Assembly (NCBI RefSeq): GCF_964275005.1
Contig: NC_092698.1
Span: forward strand, 29,305,447 to 29,369,446
Direction of reading: 5' to 3'
Length of the DNA stretch: 64,000 nt
Source: Diadema setosum
Taxonomy: Eukaryota > Echinodermata > Echinoidea > Diadematoida > Diadematidae
The translations under genes were made by a program, and so were the position numbers. A model generated the notes under the pieces. That model was not told where the DNA came from. It saw nothing but the letters and a program-made list of their open reading frames with translations, and ran no database searches. This document shows, piece after piece, positions 8,847 through 20,147 of the stretch. How positions within the stretch are numbered: position 1 is the stretch's first letter; every line of letters begins with the position of its first letter.

Positions 8847-11800
8847 CTGAGGTGAAACGGAAAGAGTAATATAAACAGAGTGATGAGTTTCCATCTGGCC
8901 AGACGAGTTAGGAAAGAATCATAACTGGCAAGCTAGCTTTTCTGGACTTGTTTGAAATGTGGAGGTAACAATTAGGACTCGATGAGTAATGTGTGATGTA
9001 AAGGACTGTGGAATTTAGATTTTGTTTCTGGAAGTCGCTGATTGGCCGAAACTCTGTCCGTGTCACACCGTTCCGGGCAAGCTACGCGGGCTTGTGGAGA
9101 TAAGGTAGTTTCTAGCACGTAGAAGATTTTCAGCGGGCGAACAAGAATGTTTGCAATTTTCATTCATGCCTTGTCATACCGTATGGGGGAAGTTTTGCGG
9201 TTTGACTTGCGTGGAAACAAATTTACTCCCCGGAGCTCTCCGCAGTTGGTCCGCACCTGACAGTATCTAGCGCGTAGTTGCCCGGAGTTGCTCACGCAAG
9301 TCCGATTTAACTGCAGCCAAGTTTTGAGCATGACCAAAACTTTTTCCGGGTGAGTCGCGGGAATGCCCGTAGAGGTCCACGCAGAACGCCAGTAGGAGGC
9401 CCTTAGCGGCAGCACTTCCCAGGCAGGTACTTCGCAGTCCCGTATGCAGCCAAGATAATGAAATTCTGTGGGATTTCAGCCATTCCATTAGAGGAATTCC
9501 TTCACTGAGTTGTCAGCCCCCACGCAACTGGTACAAAGGTCACACAGTATACTCGCAAGTGTAATTTAAGTAGAACGCGTCCGTCCAGCAAGTAAGACAC
9601 ATGCGCTGACTCGCTCAAATCCTTTTCCGCCCTCAGGAATGTCCGGTATGCTAGAAAATCCCTACACGTAACAAGCCCATTATAGCTTGCCTGGAAAGGT
9701 GTGACAAGGCCTAAATACGGTTGCGGGTAATAAAATATGCGTGCGCACCTCCGGGCGACTACGGTTGAGATACATGCTAGGTACTGTCATGTGCGGATCA
9801 TCTACGGGGACCTCCGGGTAGTCAAAATTGTTCTTTGCAAGTCGCACGCAAGGCTTGCCCGGAAAGGTGTGACACGGCCTTTACAGGCAAATTGCCCGCA
9901 AGTAATATTCTTTGTTTGCGAGCTTAATGTCTTACCATCTACTTTACAGGATGAAGACTGTGTATGTACGTAGTAGCTTAAGTTTGTCAAATATTTAGAA
10001 TTTTTTAAAGCGAAAGTGTACAGTATACATTCTCTCAAAAATAATGAAAAGTAAACAAAATAAAATGTCCGACTTCTATAAACGAACAAACTCCATAATA
10101 ATAGATACTATCAACATTAGCATTGTGTCAGTAGTAGAATGAGCAATTCACCTGTGACAAAACTTCCTGTCAGGGTCCCGGCTCCATATGCGACTAATGT
10201 GAGACCAAGTCCCATGTTGAAGTCTTCTGGTGGAAAAGCATACTTGACACCGACAACGACTAAGGCACTCTGACTGTAGAGGATGAAACCGATGATGAAA
10301 GCATGGACGGCCTGAAAGGGGAAACTGCTGTCAATGTAATCAAGAAAGAACACCACGGAGCAAATTACACTGGAGACAGCGCCGGCATCGACCCCGATGT
10401 TCGGCTTGAAGAAGAGCATCAATGAGGAGATGGCAAGTCCGAAAAACCCACCCATTCCGCCGATCATCGCTAGATACGATCCGTTGGATTGAGACATTCC
10501 TAAGTACTCTGCATGAGGAACGAGAAATAGCGTCCATCCAACCCATACAGCCAGCAGGAAGAAGTTTGATATGATAAACAGCAAGAAGAGTGGTGATCGA
10601 TGGAAGACTGACAAGTTGGTTGCTTGACAGAGGTAGGTACAAGCTAAGAAGTTGTGCCGTCGATCTCCATCAGGTGGTACACCGTTATATCTGACGTCCT
10701 CTGCAGGATAGTTTTGAACTTCTCCGTGGTTGGATTCCGAAGTGGGCAATTGCTTGAAATCGGCACGTTTCTCAGGAGCTGAAGATTTTGTCAGGGGCCT
10801 GAGCGTCGCGGCGCAGACAAACGTGTTCATGTAGAGGGAAGCCAGGATAAAGATGGTTCCCCATAGTCCGTAGTATTCGAACAACTTCTCGGACACGACT
10901 GGTAGCAAGAAAGCACCGGCTGGTGAACCCATGATTGCAAGTGTGTTGATCACTCCAAACCTGACCGGAAAGTGTTCGTTGATGCCGAGTATGGTGCATA
11001 TAATCAAAATGTTGTTTCCTATACCTGGGAATCGAGAAATGAAAGCAGGGACCCATTAATAATGCTGTAATCTCGTTTGTTGGATATCGTGCACAAGTTC
11101 CTCTCTACATAATGAGGAAAGACGTAAATAGAAATGACCTAGCTAAAAGAAACTAATGAAATTAGGGCGCTTAACCACCACAGTCATAATCTGCTTTGCA
11201 GTATTGTGCAGTCCCATGAGGGCTCTTTAGTTTACGTGGTATGATCAAATCCTTTAAGATGATGCAGTAGCTTAGAATCAGTACATGCTCACCGAGGAAA
11301 GCCATGGAGAAACCTAGAGCAATCTCACTCTTTGAAAAAGCTGCCGAGACCAGTCCGACGCTGCAGGAGATTGCACCAAGGAACGCCGCCTTTCGAGGGG
11401 AAGTCCGCTTGATGAGGTATGACAGAAATGGCGCTGTCGGGAAGTACAAAATGGAAGTCAACAAGGACATTCGTTTTACCAGTATATTATGGTGACCCAT
11501 GACCTTTCCTAATAAGTTCCCCGAAGAACTAAACAAAATGTGTTATATTTCCCCTTTCCTGATTATCATCATTACCTACCAACTACCGATGATGGATGTA
11601 TAAAATCCAGCATTACCTTATGTATATTTCAAATTCGTTGTACATAGAAAATGCCTGTATTTCTTTAGCATTGCATTTGAGATATTCCTGGTATCATTCT
11701 CCTGAATGTTCCCAGATGTATATTCTGTATGTCTTTGTCGAATGAAAGTACAAGCATCATCTAGTACACTGTACTAATTTCATACTCTCAAAAAGTAATT

Positions 11801-14800
11801 TTTTCAAAAAGTAATTTTTGATCATCGTTGACTCAACGTGTTGATAGTTTCATGTAATACATTTACCATATTTTGTGTGGAATATGGTTAAAGGCTGTGG
11901 GCATTTTTTCTTTTCTTGCCTTTTCCCAGCTCGCTCACTCCACTTGTTTATAATCCTGAAAATAATCGTCATGGGAACATCTCAGTATAATATCATGATA
12001 CACGAAGCATGGAACGTAATTACCTCAGCCATAGTGAACTGGGCTGGCGGAATTGGGAGGCACCCCGGCCCCCTCCCCCACACTATTCTTTTTTTTTTTT
12101 TACCCCGGAAGTGGGACCCAGAGCGATTCTTTTGTTTTCCTTTTCTGAAGAAAGCCGGGAGTGGAATCAGAAAGGGGTTTGTTGTTGTTGTTTTGTTTTG
12201 TTTTGTTTTGTTTTTTTGCTTGCCAGCTGAAGAAACCCGGAAAATGTTTTGCTTGTTAGCTGATGAAACCCGGAAGTGGCAGCAGAAGTTGTACTGAAGG
12301 CCCCCCTCCCCCACTTTTTTTTTTTTTTTTTTTTTTTTTTTGCTTGTTAACTGATGAAACCCAGAAGTGGCACCATAAATATAAACTGGGCCCCCTCCGC
12401 TTTTGAAAACTTGGCGCCGGCCGTGATAAACCTTAAATATAAAGCTTTTCCGCCACCACCCTTCCCCCTTCCCATCCCTGCACTCTTATTACACCAATGA
12501 AAGCAATAGAACGACCTGTCCTCGTGAGAGAGGCTATGCTGTTGTCAACAGCAGACTGTAGGGATATTTCATATTGGAATAACACCATAGTAATGGACAC
12601 TATAGACTGAAAGAATCATGACTGCCTACTTCTGTCGTTCACCATGACGAACAAGCGGATATCCTGAGAGATGGCGTTCTCACCGCATGATAACGCGGCA
12701 GCTGTGAAGCTACGGATGATGGCATATAATCTCTGCCAAATTGATAACCCAAGGGCGCTCCTTTTTTAAAGGGTACTCCTTTTTTAACCTTCAAAAGTCG
12801 GAGTCAGATTCTCCGACTAACTGTTTGAATGAATGCTAATTTTTTTCAGGAATTTTCTGAAATTAATCACCAAATATCTACAGTGAAGCGTGATTGTCTC
12901 AATTGGAGGAGAGATTTTGATCGTTGGTACTGAGCTGGATAAGAGAATTCATCTTGTTCAAGATCGATTCGTTGACTTGTACAAGGTGCTTTCTGTGCTT
13001 GATGAAAAACGGTAATCAGGTCACCGACCTGCAAGTCAGCAGGGTGAACCGGAACTATATCGTAGGACGAAGATTGGGCGTGACTCCTTGCGAGGTCAAA
13101 TTCATGACTAATGAGAACCTTGCGTTAGAACTGCACATACTGAATCATTCATTTTGCACGTCAGTCCAAATTGGCATAAATAGATCACATAAAGGATCAA
13201 TGTTACCTTGAGCGTATGCATATACTGCCAGGTCAGTTAGTTAGTCTCAGAAAAAATACATATGAGTGAAAATTTAATAGTAATGAATGACATGATGTTT
13301 TTAACTGCCGCGATTCGCATGGAGTCAATTTATATGCATGACCGAGGAAGAGGTATATGCTGTCATACTTTCGTGTCAGTTCATATTATAATTATAATCC
13401 AGATACGGTGGAGTGTTGACTCCGAATCTGGTTAATGCAAGTCTTGCTTTCCCGAGGGTTTTGTGCTATTCAAGATGGCCGCCAAAATGGCCACAAAATC
13501 TTGAAAATCTCAAAACCATTAACCAGATTAGGATTCAGCACCTTTGGAATAGGATAATCCCATCAGTAGTAATATTTCTTTTTCAATTTATTCATCGTAT
13601 TTAAGGATGTACTTATTGTTGGAATTTTAATTTTTGACGACCATTTTGGACATCTCAAACCCTCTGGTCTGCAATAATTGCATCATCCAGATTCGGATTC
13701 AGCACCCTCGAAATAGGGTAAAACTGTCTAAAACATGGGTGGAGGGTGAAACAAAGTTAGGCCCAAAATCTGACTTTTGCATCCAGACTGTTACATCTGT
13801 GCATCACGATGTTTATAGTAATTAGATAAAAAGAAAGTGGATCACACAGAAAGTGATTCAACTCAGTACAATTGTATTTCAACTGTAGCTCGCGTAACCT
13901 TTGATACTCATGCGAGATTCCTCCTACAATACTTCAAGGACACGAACTCTCTGAAACAATTACAATTTGATTTCAGTTTTATATAGTTTCAAATTAGTTT
14001 TGCCTTCATTCAAACAATATAACAAATTTTCAAACTTTGTACATAATTATGGAAATGAATGAAAAAGAAGACTGGGAAACCTAGCACAGCCTATGATAAA
14101 GAATCCCTTTACCAGCAGCAAACTACTGTAACACTATATAACAAAAGGAAAAATGAACCCATTGTAAGCAATCAATTATAGAAAACAACATTTTAGAGGC
14201 TTTGGTGTAAATTGCTGTACACGTAATATTGGACACAGACAAAGGAAGAGAGAACAGGAAGGGGAAAGGGAAAAGGAAAATGGGGAATGTAAACTACATA
14301 AGCAGAGAAAAGAGGAGCATGTGATATATTGATACCTTAGCTAACTAGAAATTTTAAACTGATACACTTACCAATTAAGTATACACGAGCATTCCAAATG
14401 ATTAAAATATCCATGAATCAAAGCAATACCTTTGGAGAAAATTGAATTTTGGTCGACGTTTTAATACACACAGACTGGCAGCCTCAGCACTGTTAATCTT
14501 GAATCAGTGAGCACAGAAGCCTGTTTCAGGCTTGAACATTCGAGATCATATAGCTGCACTGGTGTAGATGTCCCCAACTTTCAGAATTTGGTGTTTCTGG
14601 AAAAGTGCGCTAGATTGCAGACCACGAGATTTAACATCACATACGACATTATGATCCTTAAGACCATTTTTATCAGTAATAATGTATCTTAATGAAATTG
14701 TCATATGTATTTTTAAATTGTCCTGTGATGGTACACCAATATTGATATAGGGAAAGTAGTCCACCAGATTTAACATCACATACGACATTATGATCCTTCA

Positions 14801-17800
14801 GACCATTTTTATCAGTAAACTTGATGAAAACATATATATTTTTAAATTGTGCTGTGATGGTACACCAATATTAATGTAGGGAAACAAAAAGACTTGCGTA
14901 CAAAACAAAAATGAACAATGAATAGTGTGGAAAGCACGATTTCACTTTCCGTATCACGCCAGCGTTCTTTGACCAAATTACAAGGATTGTATTGATATTA
15001 CCATTCAGATATTACCACTGGAAGAAATATCACCTGTATAGTATCTTCCGCTTGCACTGTTGAAAAATGCAGTTACAATTTGCATGAATCCAAGTAGTAA
15101 TATTATGAAATTCTAAGTTAAACTTCACAAGTTCTGATAAGGGTCGATAGATTTGAGGTCATCAGCTAATACAATGACAGAAAATTACGTAAGAGGAATA
15201 TTGAATATCACTGATATACCTAAAATAACAGTGGACCAAGGAGAGATCCTTGAGGGACACAACTTTTTTCAATTCAGAATCACTTCCACCTAATCTCCAT
15301 ATATTCCAAACACAATCGAGTCCATCATATGCAAACTGTTTTCACGTCATTTTCATTTTCATTTTCGGTTTCATTTCATTCAGTTCAATTCAATTCAATT
15401 CAAAATGATTTTATTTCCATATAAAGTAATACAAAGTAATGTACATAACGCTTACATGAGTACATAATATTTAAAGGAACTTTGAATCACGTAAATTTCA
15501 ACAAAATATGAATAAAATTATTATAATGATATCAACTCTGGTTTGGATAAATAAACAAGTAATCAATATAATCTAAAATCTTAATATATAACTACATGGA
15601 AAACAGGAATTCACAAGAAAAGCATAGTTTGTAAACTTTGTTAATTACTCTAGAAGGTGAAGGCATCTCAAGATCCGTCAAGGACAAGTAAACATTCCAA
15701 AATATTTCTAGCTCAGTAAAAATCTGGTATGACTGCTTCACTGAATGTTTTAATATAAGGCTCTGTGCACAAAGTAATTCCCAAAGTCTTCATATTCTAG
15801 TAACTGGTTAGGTAAACTGAACACAACTTTAGCGGTTGCACTCCGTGTGGCTTCCGAAAGAAGGCTGCAAAGAAAACCATGACCCCCTTGTATCTTCCGA
15901 AAGTTCCATTTTAAGTCCATTTCATTTATTGTTTCTGCATGATACAAATTAAAAAATCACCTGAGAAAAAATACGAATCAATTTGCCATTAGTTATCATG
16001 GCTATTTTATCACATGAGAGAATATATGAAAAATCATCGTGACAGAGAAATACAAAGAAAATCAAATTACCATGCAGGTGGGTCCCCAGTAAGCAAAGCT
16101 AAATACATGGTGCCAATGCACAGAAAAAGAGATAGTTACATAAACTATCATTGTACATAGCTACAACAAAAACAACAAACTATTTCAGAAAACAAAACAA
16201 TAACAGACAATTAAAAAAAGGAAGGACAAAAACAGATGATAATGAGAGGGAGTAAGACATATAGGGAAGACTCCGCGTTAATCTGCACTGTAATTATTCA
16301 TTAACACGCTAGGCCTATATAGGTGCGCCAGGTAACGGCTGTGTGAAGCAACTGAACGCCCATGATAAAGGTAAAAACATTCCTATGGCAAGCTAAGTCT
16401 GTATAAAGACAGAGCAACAATACTCAAAATGTTCCAAATAACACAGTATACATTTGATGGGATGTTGTAGGTCAGGTCACTGATAGTTGGCAACAAGCAA
16501 ATCTTTTCTTTCTTTTTTTTTTCTCTCTCTCTCTCTAAAAAATCAGTTGGTTGGGCTAATTATTCGAGACTGGGCTGGTTAAAGGGTATACATGACATAG
16601 GTCACGAGATGTTACTGATCGTATTACAGGTATGTACACACAACACACATACATAACGCGCACAAACATGTGTTGCGCATGGAAGCAATGTATGCTCCTT
16701 CCCTTTTGAAGAACACTGATACAAACGCCTGTTTAAACAAATTAAATTAAATTATATTAAATTAAATTGAATTAAATTAAATTAAATTAAATTAAATTAA
16801 ATGCAAATTGTATATTTTTCAATAGAATATCCAAAGTAATGGTGAAATTGGACATGTTGATTGTGTGCGTTAGAACAAAGTCAGATTTTATAAAATTTCA
16901 TACATTTTGTCAATTGTGCTGGTCAAGAAGAAATGTGTCCACGAGCCCTAAAAATGTAGTTTTAGTTGATGTTCTAGGCCTAGCCCACTCGCGAATGTAA
17001 TAAAAATACATTGATCTGAATTGAGTTCAATTGGATTCAATGCTTGCACACATGCATGTGCGTGTGAGGAGAGTAGGAGGCCCTACATGGTTGTAATCAT
17101 TGTAAAAATGGGCTGTGAAATTCGCATGCACTTTGTACTAGTAGGGGCGAGACGATAATGCTCCATTGACAGAGAGTATCGGGGTTGTGTTTTTCATCGC
17201 CTGTTTGAGTATTCACGGTTGATCGGTGAAACTGCATGTATAAATGCAGTGTGACCAGTGATATCTCGCAATTTAACTCACAGTCAATAACCAACGACCT
17301 CCCCTTTGTGATACAAAGCCACAGAAATAGATGTAGTAGAATATGAACAACAATCTAAATAAATTGTGGTATGAATCCATATTTTTATGCTATAAAATGG
17401 ACTAAAGGGATCGATGGTATAGATTTGGTGAGATGGCGCTTCATTTTCTCCAATGTTTTTGTGAGGTAATGGAAAACCTCTCAGGAAACATTCTCTAGGT
17501 ATAGCATTAATTATTCTGAGACGACTTCAAAGTTTATTTCATGAAAATTGGTTTTGAAATGGCTGAGATATAAAAAAAGAAGACCTTTCCAAAACTGATT
17601 TTCATCAAATAAACTTTGAATTCCTCTTTGAATTATGCTATTAAATTTCATAAATGGTTTCTAACCATCTCGCGAAAGAATTCCCCGTCTCAACCAAAAG
17701 CATACCATCCCTTTAAAGCCATTCAAACGAGGAATAAATTAATTTTGATAAGGTTTATCTCTCAATAATGATGATAATAATAATGATAATGATAATTGCG

Positions 17801-18594
17801 TCTATATGGCTCTTTATGCGAGTGTTTCTAAGCGCACTGGTGCTTGCTTTATACAAAAAAAAAACTGATAAAAATAATAACATTAGAACAATGCAAAACC
17901 AAAGAAACATGAACGAAAAAGAAAATACATAGGTCATACAATGATGAATAGACAATGACTGTGTGCAGAGTTATCATTGAAAACTAATGTATATTAAATT
18001 ATGTCCAAGGGATTTTTGAGATTAAAATTGTAGATCATTGACTATTGACAATCTCTGATTCCTTGAAATATCTTGTTTCACACGCAGATATATAAAACTA
18101 TGAACCCCCCCCCCAAAAAAAAAAAAAAAAAAAACCAACAACAACAACAACCAACAACCAACAAACAAATACAAAACAAAAACAAATACAAAACAAAACA
18201 TTGCAACGCATTTCCTCTTAGGCCCACATAGGCCTACAGTATATTTACCTGTGTCAATTACAGGTAACATTATCTATGCAAACATTCGTTGACATCTATA
18301 ATGTTTAGTTAGTTTGTTCGTTTACATAATAGAGTTTGCTGAAAACCTGCCCAAGCTTATTATGCATGAAGATAAAGTTATATGAAATTGAATTGAATTA
18401 CCTAGCAGACTTCCGAGTGACTCTGGAAGGCCGCAAATCAGTCCAATCACGGCATTGGTAGACTCGAGTTGTGCGACAAGGTGCGGAATGAATATGCCGA
18501 AAGACTTCACGACGCCCGTGCTCAACATTACGCACACAAATTTAGCCATCATACAGGCATAGCCCCACTTTAGAAACGTCTTACAGTTCTTCAT
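8689..18594 (-). CDS. SLC16-type (monocarboxylate transporter-like) carrier, copy A, 4 exons
   Basis: Predicted 454-residue, 12-helix major-facilitator protein, built from coding exons 18402-18594, 11293-11433, 10152-11024 and 8689-8846, all joined in phase 1. The SLC16 assignment rests on the helix 5 pattern (VRFGVINTLAIMGSPAG, about residues 132-148), a YGLWG motif at 163-167, and helix 6 ending in C..TLRP at 182-188, all typical of the family. A long polar loop (about 189-250) separates the two six-helix halves. The N-terminus lacks the DGGWGW helix 1 signature and has KWGY instead, so this is a divergent, orphan-type member; the substrate cannot be inferred. Family members act in the plasma membrane. 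Length is normal for the family and no break is seen. Start: in the upstream reading frame a stop precedes any other ATG. A tandem paralogue lies at 24708-33859. Confidence 0.85.
8847..10151 (-). other. Copy A intron 3 (1.3 kb)
   Basis: The first bases next to exon 4 (about 8950-9020) align with copy B intron 3 (about 24955-25024); beyond that the two introns differ. Here the extra sequence is a miniature element, whereas copy B carries two other elements. Confidence 0.6.
9061..9874. mobile_element. Miniature inverted-repeat element in copy A intron 3
   Basis: TGTCACACCG at 9061, running into TTCCGGGCAAGC (to 9082), is the inverted counterpart of 9853-9874. A third copy of the same end occurs at 9685-9706, pointing the same way as the right end. 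The body is GC-richer than the flanks, with repeated CTCCGGG and TGCCCG pieces. The third end suggests two related copies, one partly lost. Family not assigned. Confidence 0.5.
10152..11024 (-). CDS. Copy A exon 3 (helices 4-11)
   Basis: 873 bases, 291 codons' worth, phase 1 at both ends. The acceptor ATTCCCAG and the donor ACAG|GTGAAT are clean. It covers residue 112 to 403: helix 5 motif, the VC..TLRP end of helix 6, the polar central loop, and helices 7 to 11 with an MGGFFG stretch (about 302-307). Bases 10274-10582 are identical to copy B 27182-27490. Confidence 0.9.
11293..11433 (-). CDS. Copy A exon 2 (end of helix 2 to start of helix 4)
   Basis: 141 bases encoding residues 65-111. The acceptor is the pyrimidine-rich TACTTCCCGACAG, shared with copy B, and the donor is CTCG|GTGAGC. 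The product reads PFLSYLIKRTSPRKAAFLGA, aligning without gaps to the usual SLC16 loop after helix 2 (GPL....LV.RFG.R). An upstream in-frame extension to 11536 was rejected because it would repeat helix 2 and is not conserved in copy B. Confidence 0.85.
12040..12430. repeat. C-rich repeat with repeated GATGAAACCCGGAAGTGGCA units
   Basis: Units ending in GAAACCCGGAAGTGGCA recur at about 12,230, 12,265 and 12,350 (diverged), separated by T runs and CCCCCTCCCCCAC. The same unit is found inside the hAT-like miniature element at 19984-20141, so this looks like an expanded or nested relative. Its ends are not sharply defined. Confidence 0.5.
13390..13760. repeat. Diverged repeat with AGATTCGGATTCAGCACC units
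   Basis: An AGATTAGGATTCAGCACC-type segment near 13,524 recurs near 13,689, and an inverted form (CCGAATCTGGTTAATGCA) starts the block near 13,422. A run with AAGATGGCCGCC lies between. No coding sense was found. Confidence 0.4.
14628..14884. repeat. Tandem duplication, about 130-bp unit, two copies
   Basis: The unit starting GATTTAACATCACATACGAC occurs at about 14,628 and again at about 14,767. Both copies run to a GATGGTACACCAATATT tail, with small differences and one short gap. Confidence 0.7.
15040..15262 (-). mobile_element. LINE reverse-transcriptase relic
   Basis: On the minus strand VPQGSLLGPLLF (about 15,225-15,258) is followed by YISDI in a shifted frame, then ADDL at 15,155-15,166 and NITTWIHANC (about 15,085-15,115). 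These are the reverse-transcriptase motif around GVPQGS..GP..F, the (Y/F)ADDL active site and the start of the thumb. At least one frameshift and one stop break it, and the spacing between motifs is shortened. It is a dead, non-LTR fragment. Confidence 0.72.
15380..15960 (-). mobile_element. Probable LINE 3' end with AATTG tail
   Basis: On the minus strand the sequence ends in tandem GAATT/AATTG units (15,380-15,404), a tail style common in non-LTR elements. About 380 bases upstream is a short frame with LPNQLLEYEDFG, reminiscent of the LPN.L......F end of such proteins. The assignment is tentative because the core domain is missing. Confidence 0.4.
15961..16735. other. Intronic DNA, nothing recognised
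   Basis: AT-rich with a CT run near 16,523-16,536. No open frame, inverted repeat or RNA gene stood out. Confidence 0.4.
16736..16801. repeat. ATTAA pentanucleotide microsatellite
   Basis: About a dozen tandem ATTAA-type units with two single-base variants. Confidence 0.85.
17402..17717. mobile_element. Fold-back miniature element
   Basis: The ends AAAGGGAT...GGTATAG (from 17,404) and CATACCATCCCTTTAA (to 17,716) are inverted. The interior also folds: an AAAGTTTATTTCATGAAAATTGG segment (about 17,530) pairs with TTTCATCAAATAAACTTTG (about 17,600). A related longer copy lies at 21,205-21,629. Confidence 0.55.
18402..18594 (-). CDS. Copy A exon 1 (start, helices 1-2)
   Basis: 193 bases encoding residues 1-64, starting MKNCKTFLKWGYACMMAKF. 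Helix 1 contains STGVVKSFGIF, like the (Y/F)G..KSFGVF region of SLC16 proteins. The donor is CTAG|GTAATT in phase 1. The first ATG after an in-frame upstream stop is chosen, and the same ATG is conserved in copy B. Confidence 0.82.
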
Positions 18595-18689
18595 CTTATT
18601 ATACCCGGCAGCGTCGGGGCAAACAGACTCGAGTGGAGTGCTTGAATGAGCTTCAAAAGTGAAATAATCAACAGTAGATCAGATCTTGC

Positions 18690-18840
18690 AGGTGAAGTCC
18701 CTTTTCACGGGCTGGGATCCAGCTCTCCCTTCGAAAACCAAGACCGATGCGCATGTTATCCAGCGTATAGAAAACAGGAAGAACAATACGATGCAATTTA
18801 GCGTGTACGACGGCTATTATTGGAAGCTCCATCCATATCA
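18690..18840 (-). promoter_or_regulatory. 5' flank or 5' UTR of copy A, conserved with copy B
   Basis: The block around ACGGGCTGGGAT aligns with 34,415-34,580 upstream of copy B. This is non-coding homology retained beside both start exons and probably contains the leader and proximal promoter. Similarity ends where a CAGGGGCGCGGAT repeat begins near 18,838. Confidence 0.45.
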
Positions 18841-19620
18841 GGGGCGCGGATGCGTTTCAGGATCGCCGGGGTGGGGGGGGGGGGGAGGGGCGGCTGGAGT
18901 GGAGGGACTGAAAAGATAATGTGCGAGCAATGTGGGAGCGGAGCAACCGATCAGCGGGTGGGGGGGGGGGGGGGGCGGGGGCGGGGGTGTAGGAGAAGCT
19001 CCCACCCCCATCCCCCAAAAGGGAGATCTTGGATGTTCAGAATTGAAATTCAACTATCTGATGCACACTTTAGATAGATTTTGGAAACTGTTTCTATCTA
19101 TAACATCAAAAATTCAAAATATCTCGGTATCAGTCACCTTCTGTTCCGCGTGTGCGTCGTCAGTGTGTTCTACGTACGTCTTTGAAGGTGGACCGAACGT
19201 GGGTGGGGGGGGGAGTTTTGGAGGGCTACCCCTCCCCCCCCCCCCCCACACACACACACTCACTAAGGAGCCTTTGCCTTTCTTAAATTTATGAAAAGAT
19301 CTAAAGCACAAATTTTATGGAATGTTCGAAAAATTGTAAATCCTTGATAGTCTATGGAGGAGGACCAAGCAAAACCCGGAGGATATTGGAGTTAAATACC
19401 CCCCCCCCCTACATCAGAGAGCTTTTGTAAAAGAATTGAATTTCAACGGTCTGGCGCACTCTTTAGGAAAGTATCTTGAAATCAAACAATGCAAAAAGTG
19501 TTCTAAAGTCAATATGGAGGGAGAGGTGAAGGGCAAGGGTGTAGGACGGGATATCCCTCCCCCACATACATCCTTTGTCATGTTCCAAACACTCATCTGA
19601 ACCTAGATGCATGTTCCAAA
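18838..19620. repeat. C/G-run-rich repeat family
   Basis: Repeated modules combine a CCCCTCCCCC-type run, a GAATTGAAATTCAA segment and TTTGGAAA, at about 18,900-19,090, 19,200-19,330 and 19,390-19,500. The same modules on the opposite strand fill 28,700-29,860. A 31-bp exact tandem duplication ends the block (about 19,578-19,639). Confidence 0.5.
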
Positions 19621-19770
19621 CACTCATCTGAACCTAGATGGCCCATAGCAATTAGTCAATCCTTTCTCCCTGCTGTAATCTTAATCGGTACCAGTTTGCT
19701 TATCTTACTACACGTCCAAATATAGTACATGCTTGAACAAATGAGATACCGCTCGCACACACAAAAGAAA

Positions 19771-19850
19771 CAAACACACACACACACACACAAACACAAA
19801 CACACACACACACACAAACACAAACACACACACACACACACACACACACA
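19771..19850. repeat. CA microsatellite
   Basis: CACA runs broken by a few CAAACA units. Frames across it encode only low-complexity peptide. Confidence 0.9.
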
Positions 19851-19977
19851 TAATAAATACAGTATTCCACCAACAGAACAAACACAGACACGCTTTACAT
19901 GGCAGAGTAAAACCTGCGCACCCTCTGCCCTTTTTGCCGACGCACGCTACAGTATACATGCAGCATGATTGAAGTTA

Positions 19978-20147
19978 CAGACGCAGTGGCGGATCCAGAG
20001 AGGGGCGCACCGGGCGCGCGCCCCCTCTTTATTTTTTGTTAAAACAAAAGAAATTAAAGGAACAAAATTGAGATGAAACCCGGAAGTAGCACCAAAAATA
20101 TTGTTTGCGCCCCCTTTACGAAATTCCTGGATCCGCCTCTGCAGACG
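19978..20147. mobile_element. Short hAT-like miniature element (whole copy)
   Basis: The element 19,984-20,141 (158 bp) has ends CAGTGGCGGATCCAG and CTGGATCCGCCTCTG, inverted with one mismatch. It is flanked by CAGACG at 19,978-19,983 and 20,142-20,147. It contains CCCCCTCTTTATTTTTTGTT and GAAACCCGGAAGTAGCACC. It serves as the reference for the split copy at 400-1759 and the fragment at 43,272-43,428. Confidence 0.7.

Larger units (their letters stand above)
11434..18401 (-). other. Copy A intron 1 (about 7 kb), repeat-filled
   Basis: No exon was recognised inside. The stretch 11,434-12,040 shows nothing. Then come a C/T-rich repeat (12,040-12,430), a diverged duplicated segment (13,390-13,760), a tandem duplication (14,628-14,884), LINE relics (15,040-15,960), an ATTAA array, a fold-back element (17,402-17,717) and short GAT/ATA and A-rich tracts (17,766-18,190). 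Confidence 0.6.

Noticed and set aside
10340-10642. 100-codon minus-strand frame, identical at 27,248-27,550
   Set aside because: It is an out-of-frame shadow of transporter exon 3. Its perfect conservation reflects the identical 309-base tract, not a second protein.
11434-11536. Upstream extension of copy A exon 2 with an alternative acceptor (TTATTAG)
   Set aside because: It would insert a second helix 2-like segment, its acceptor lacks a pyrimidine tract, and copy B shows no matching frame. The shared TACTTCCCGACAG acceptor fits phase and family alignment.
18838-19053. Pro-rich and Gly-rich frames
   Set aside because: Poly-G and poly-C runs within repeats; no start context or splice sites.
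19741-19850. Tandem array as a possible CRISPR or satellite
   Set aside because: It is a simple CA microsatellite in an animal genome without spacers.
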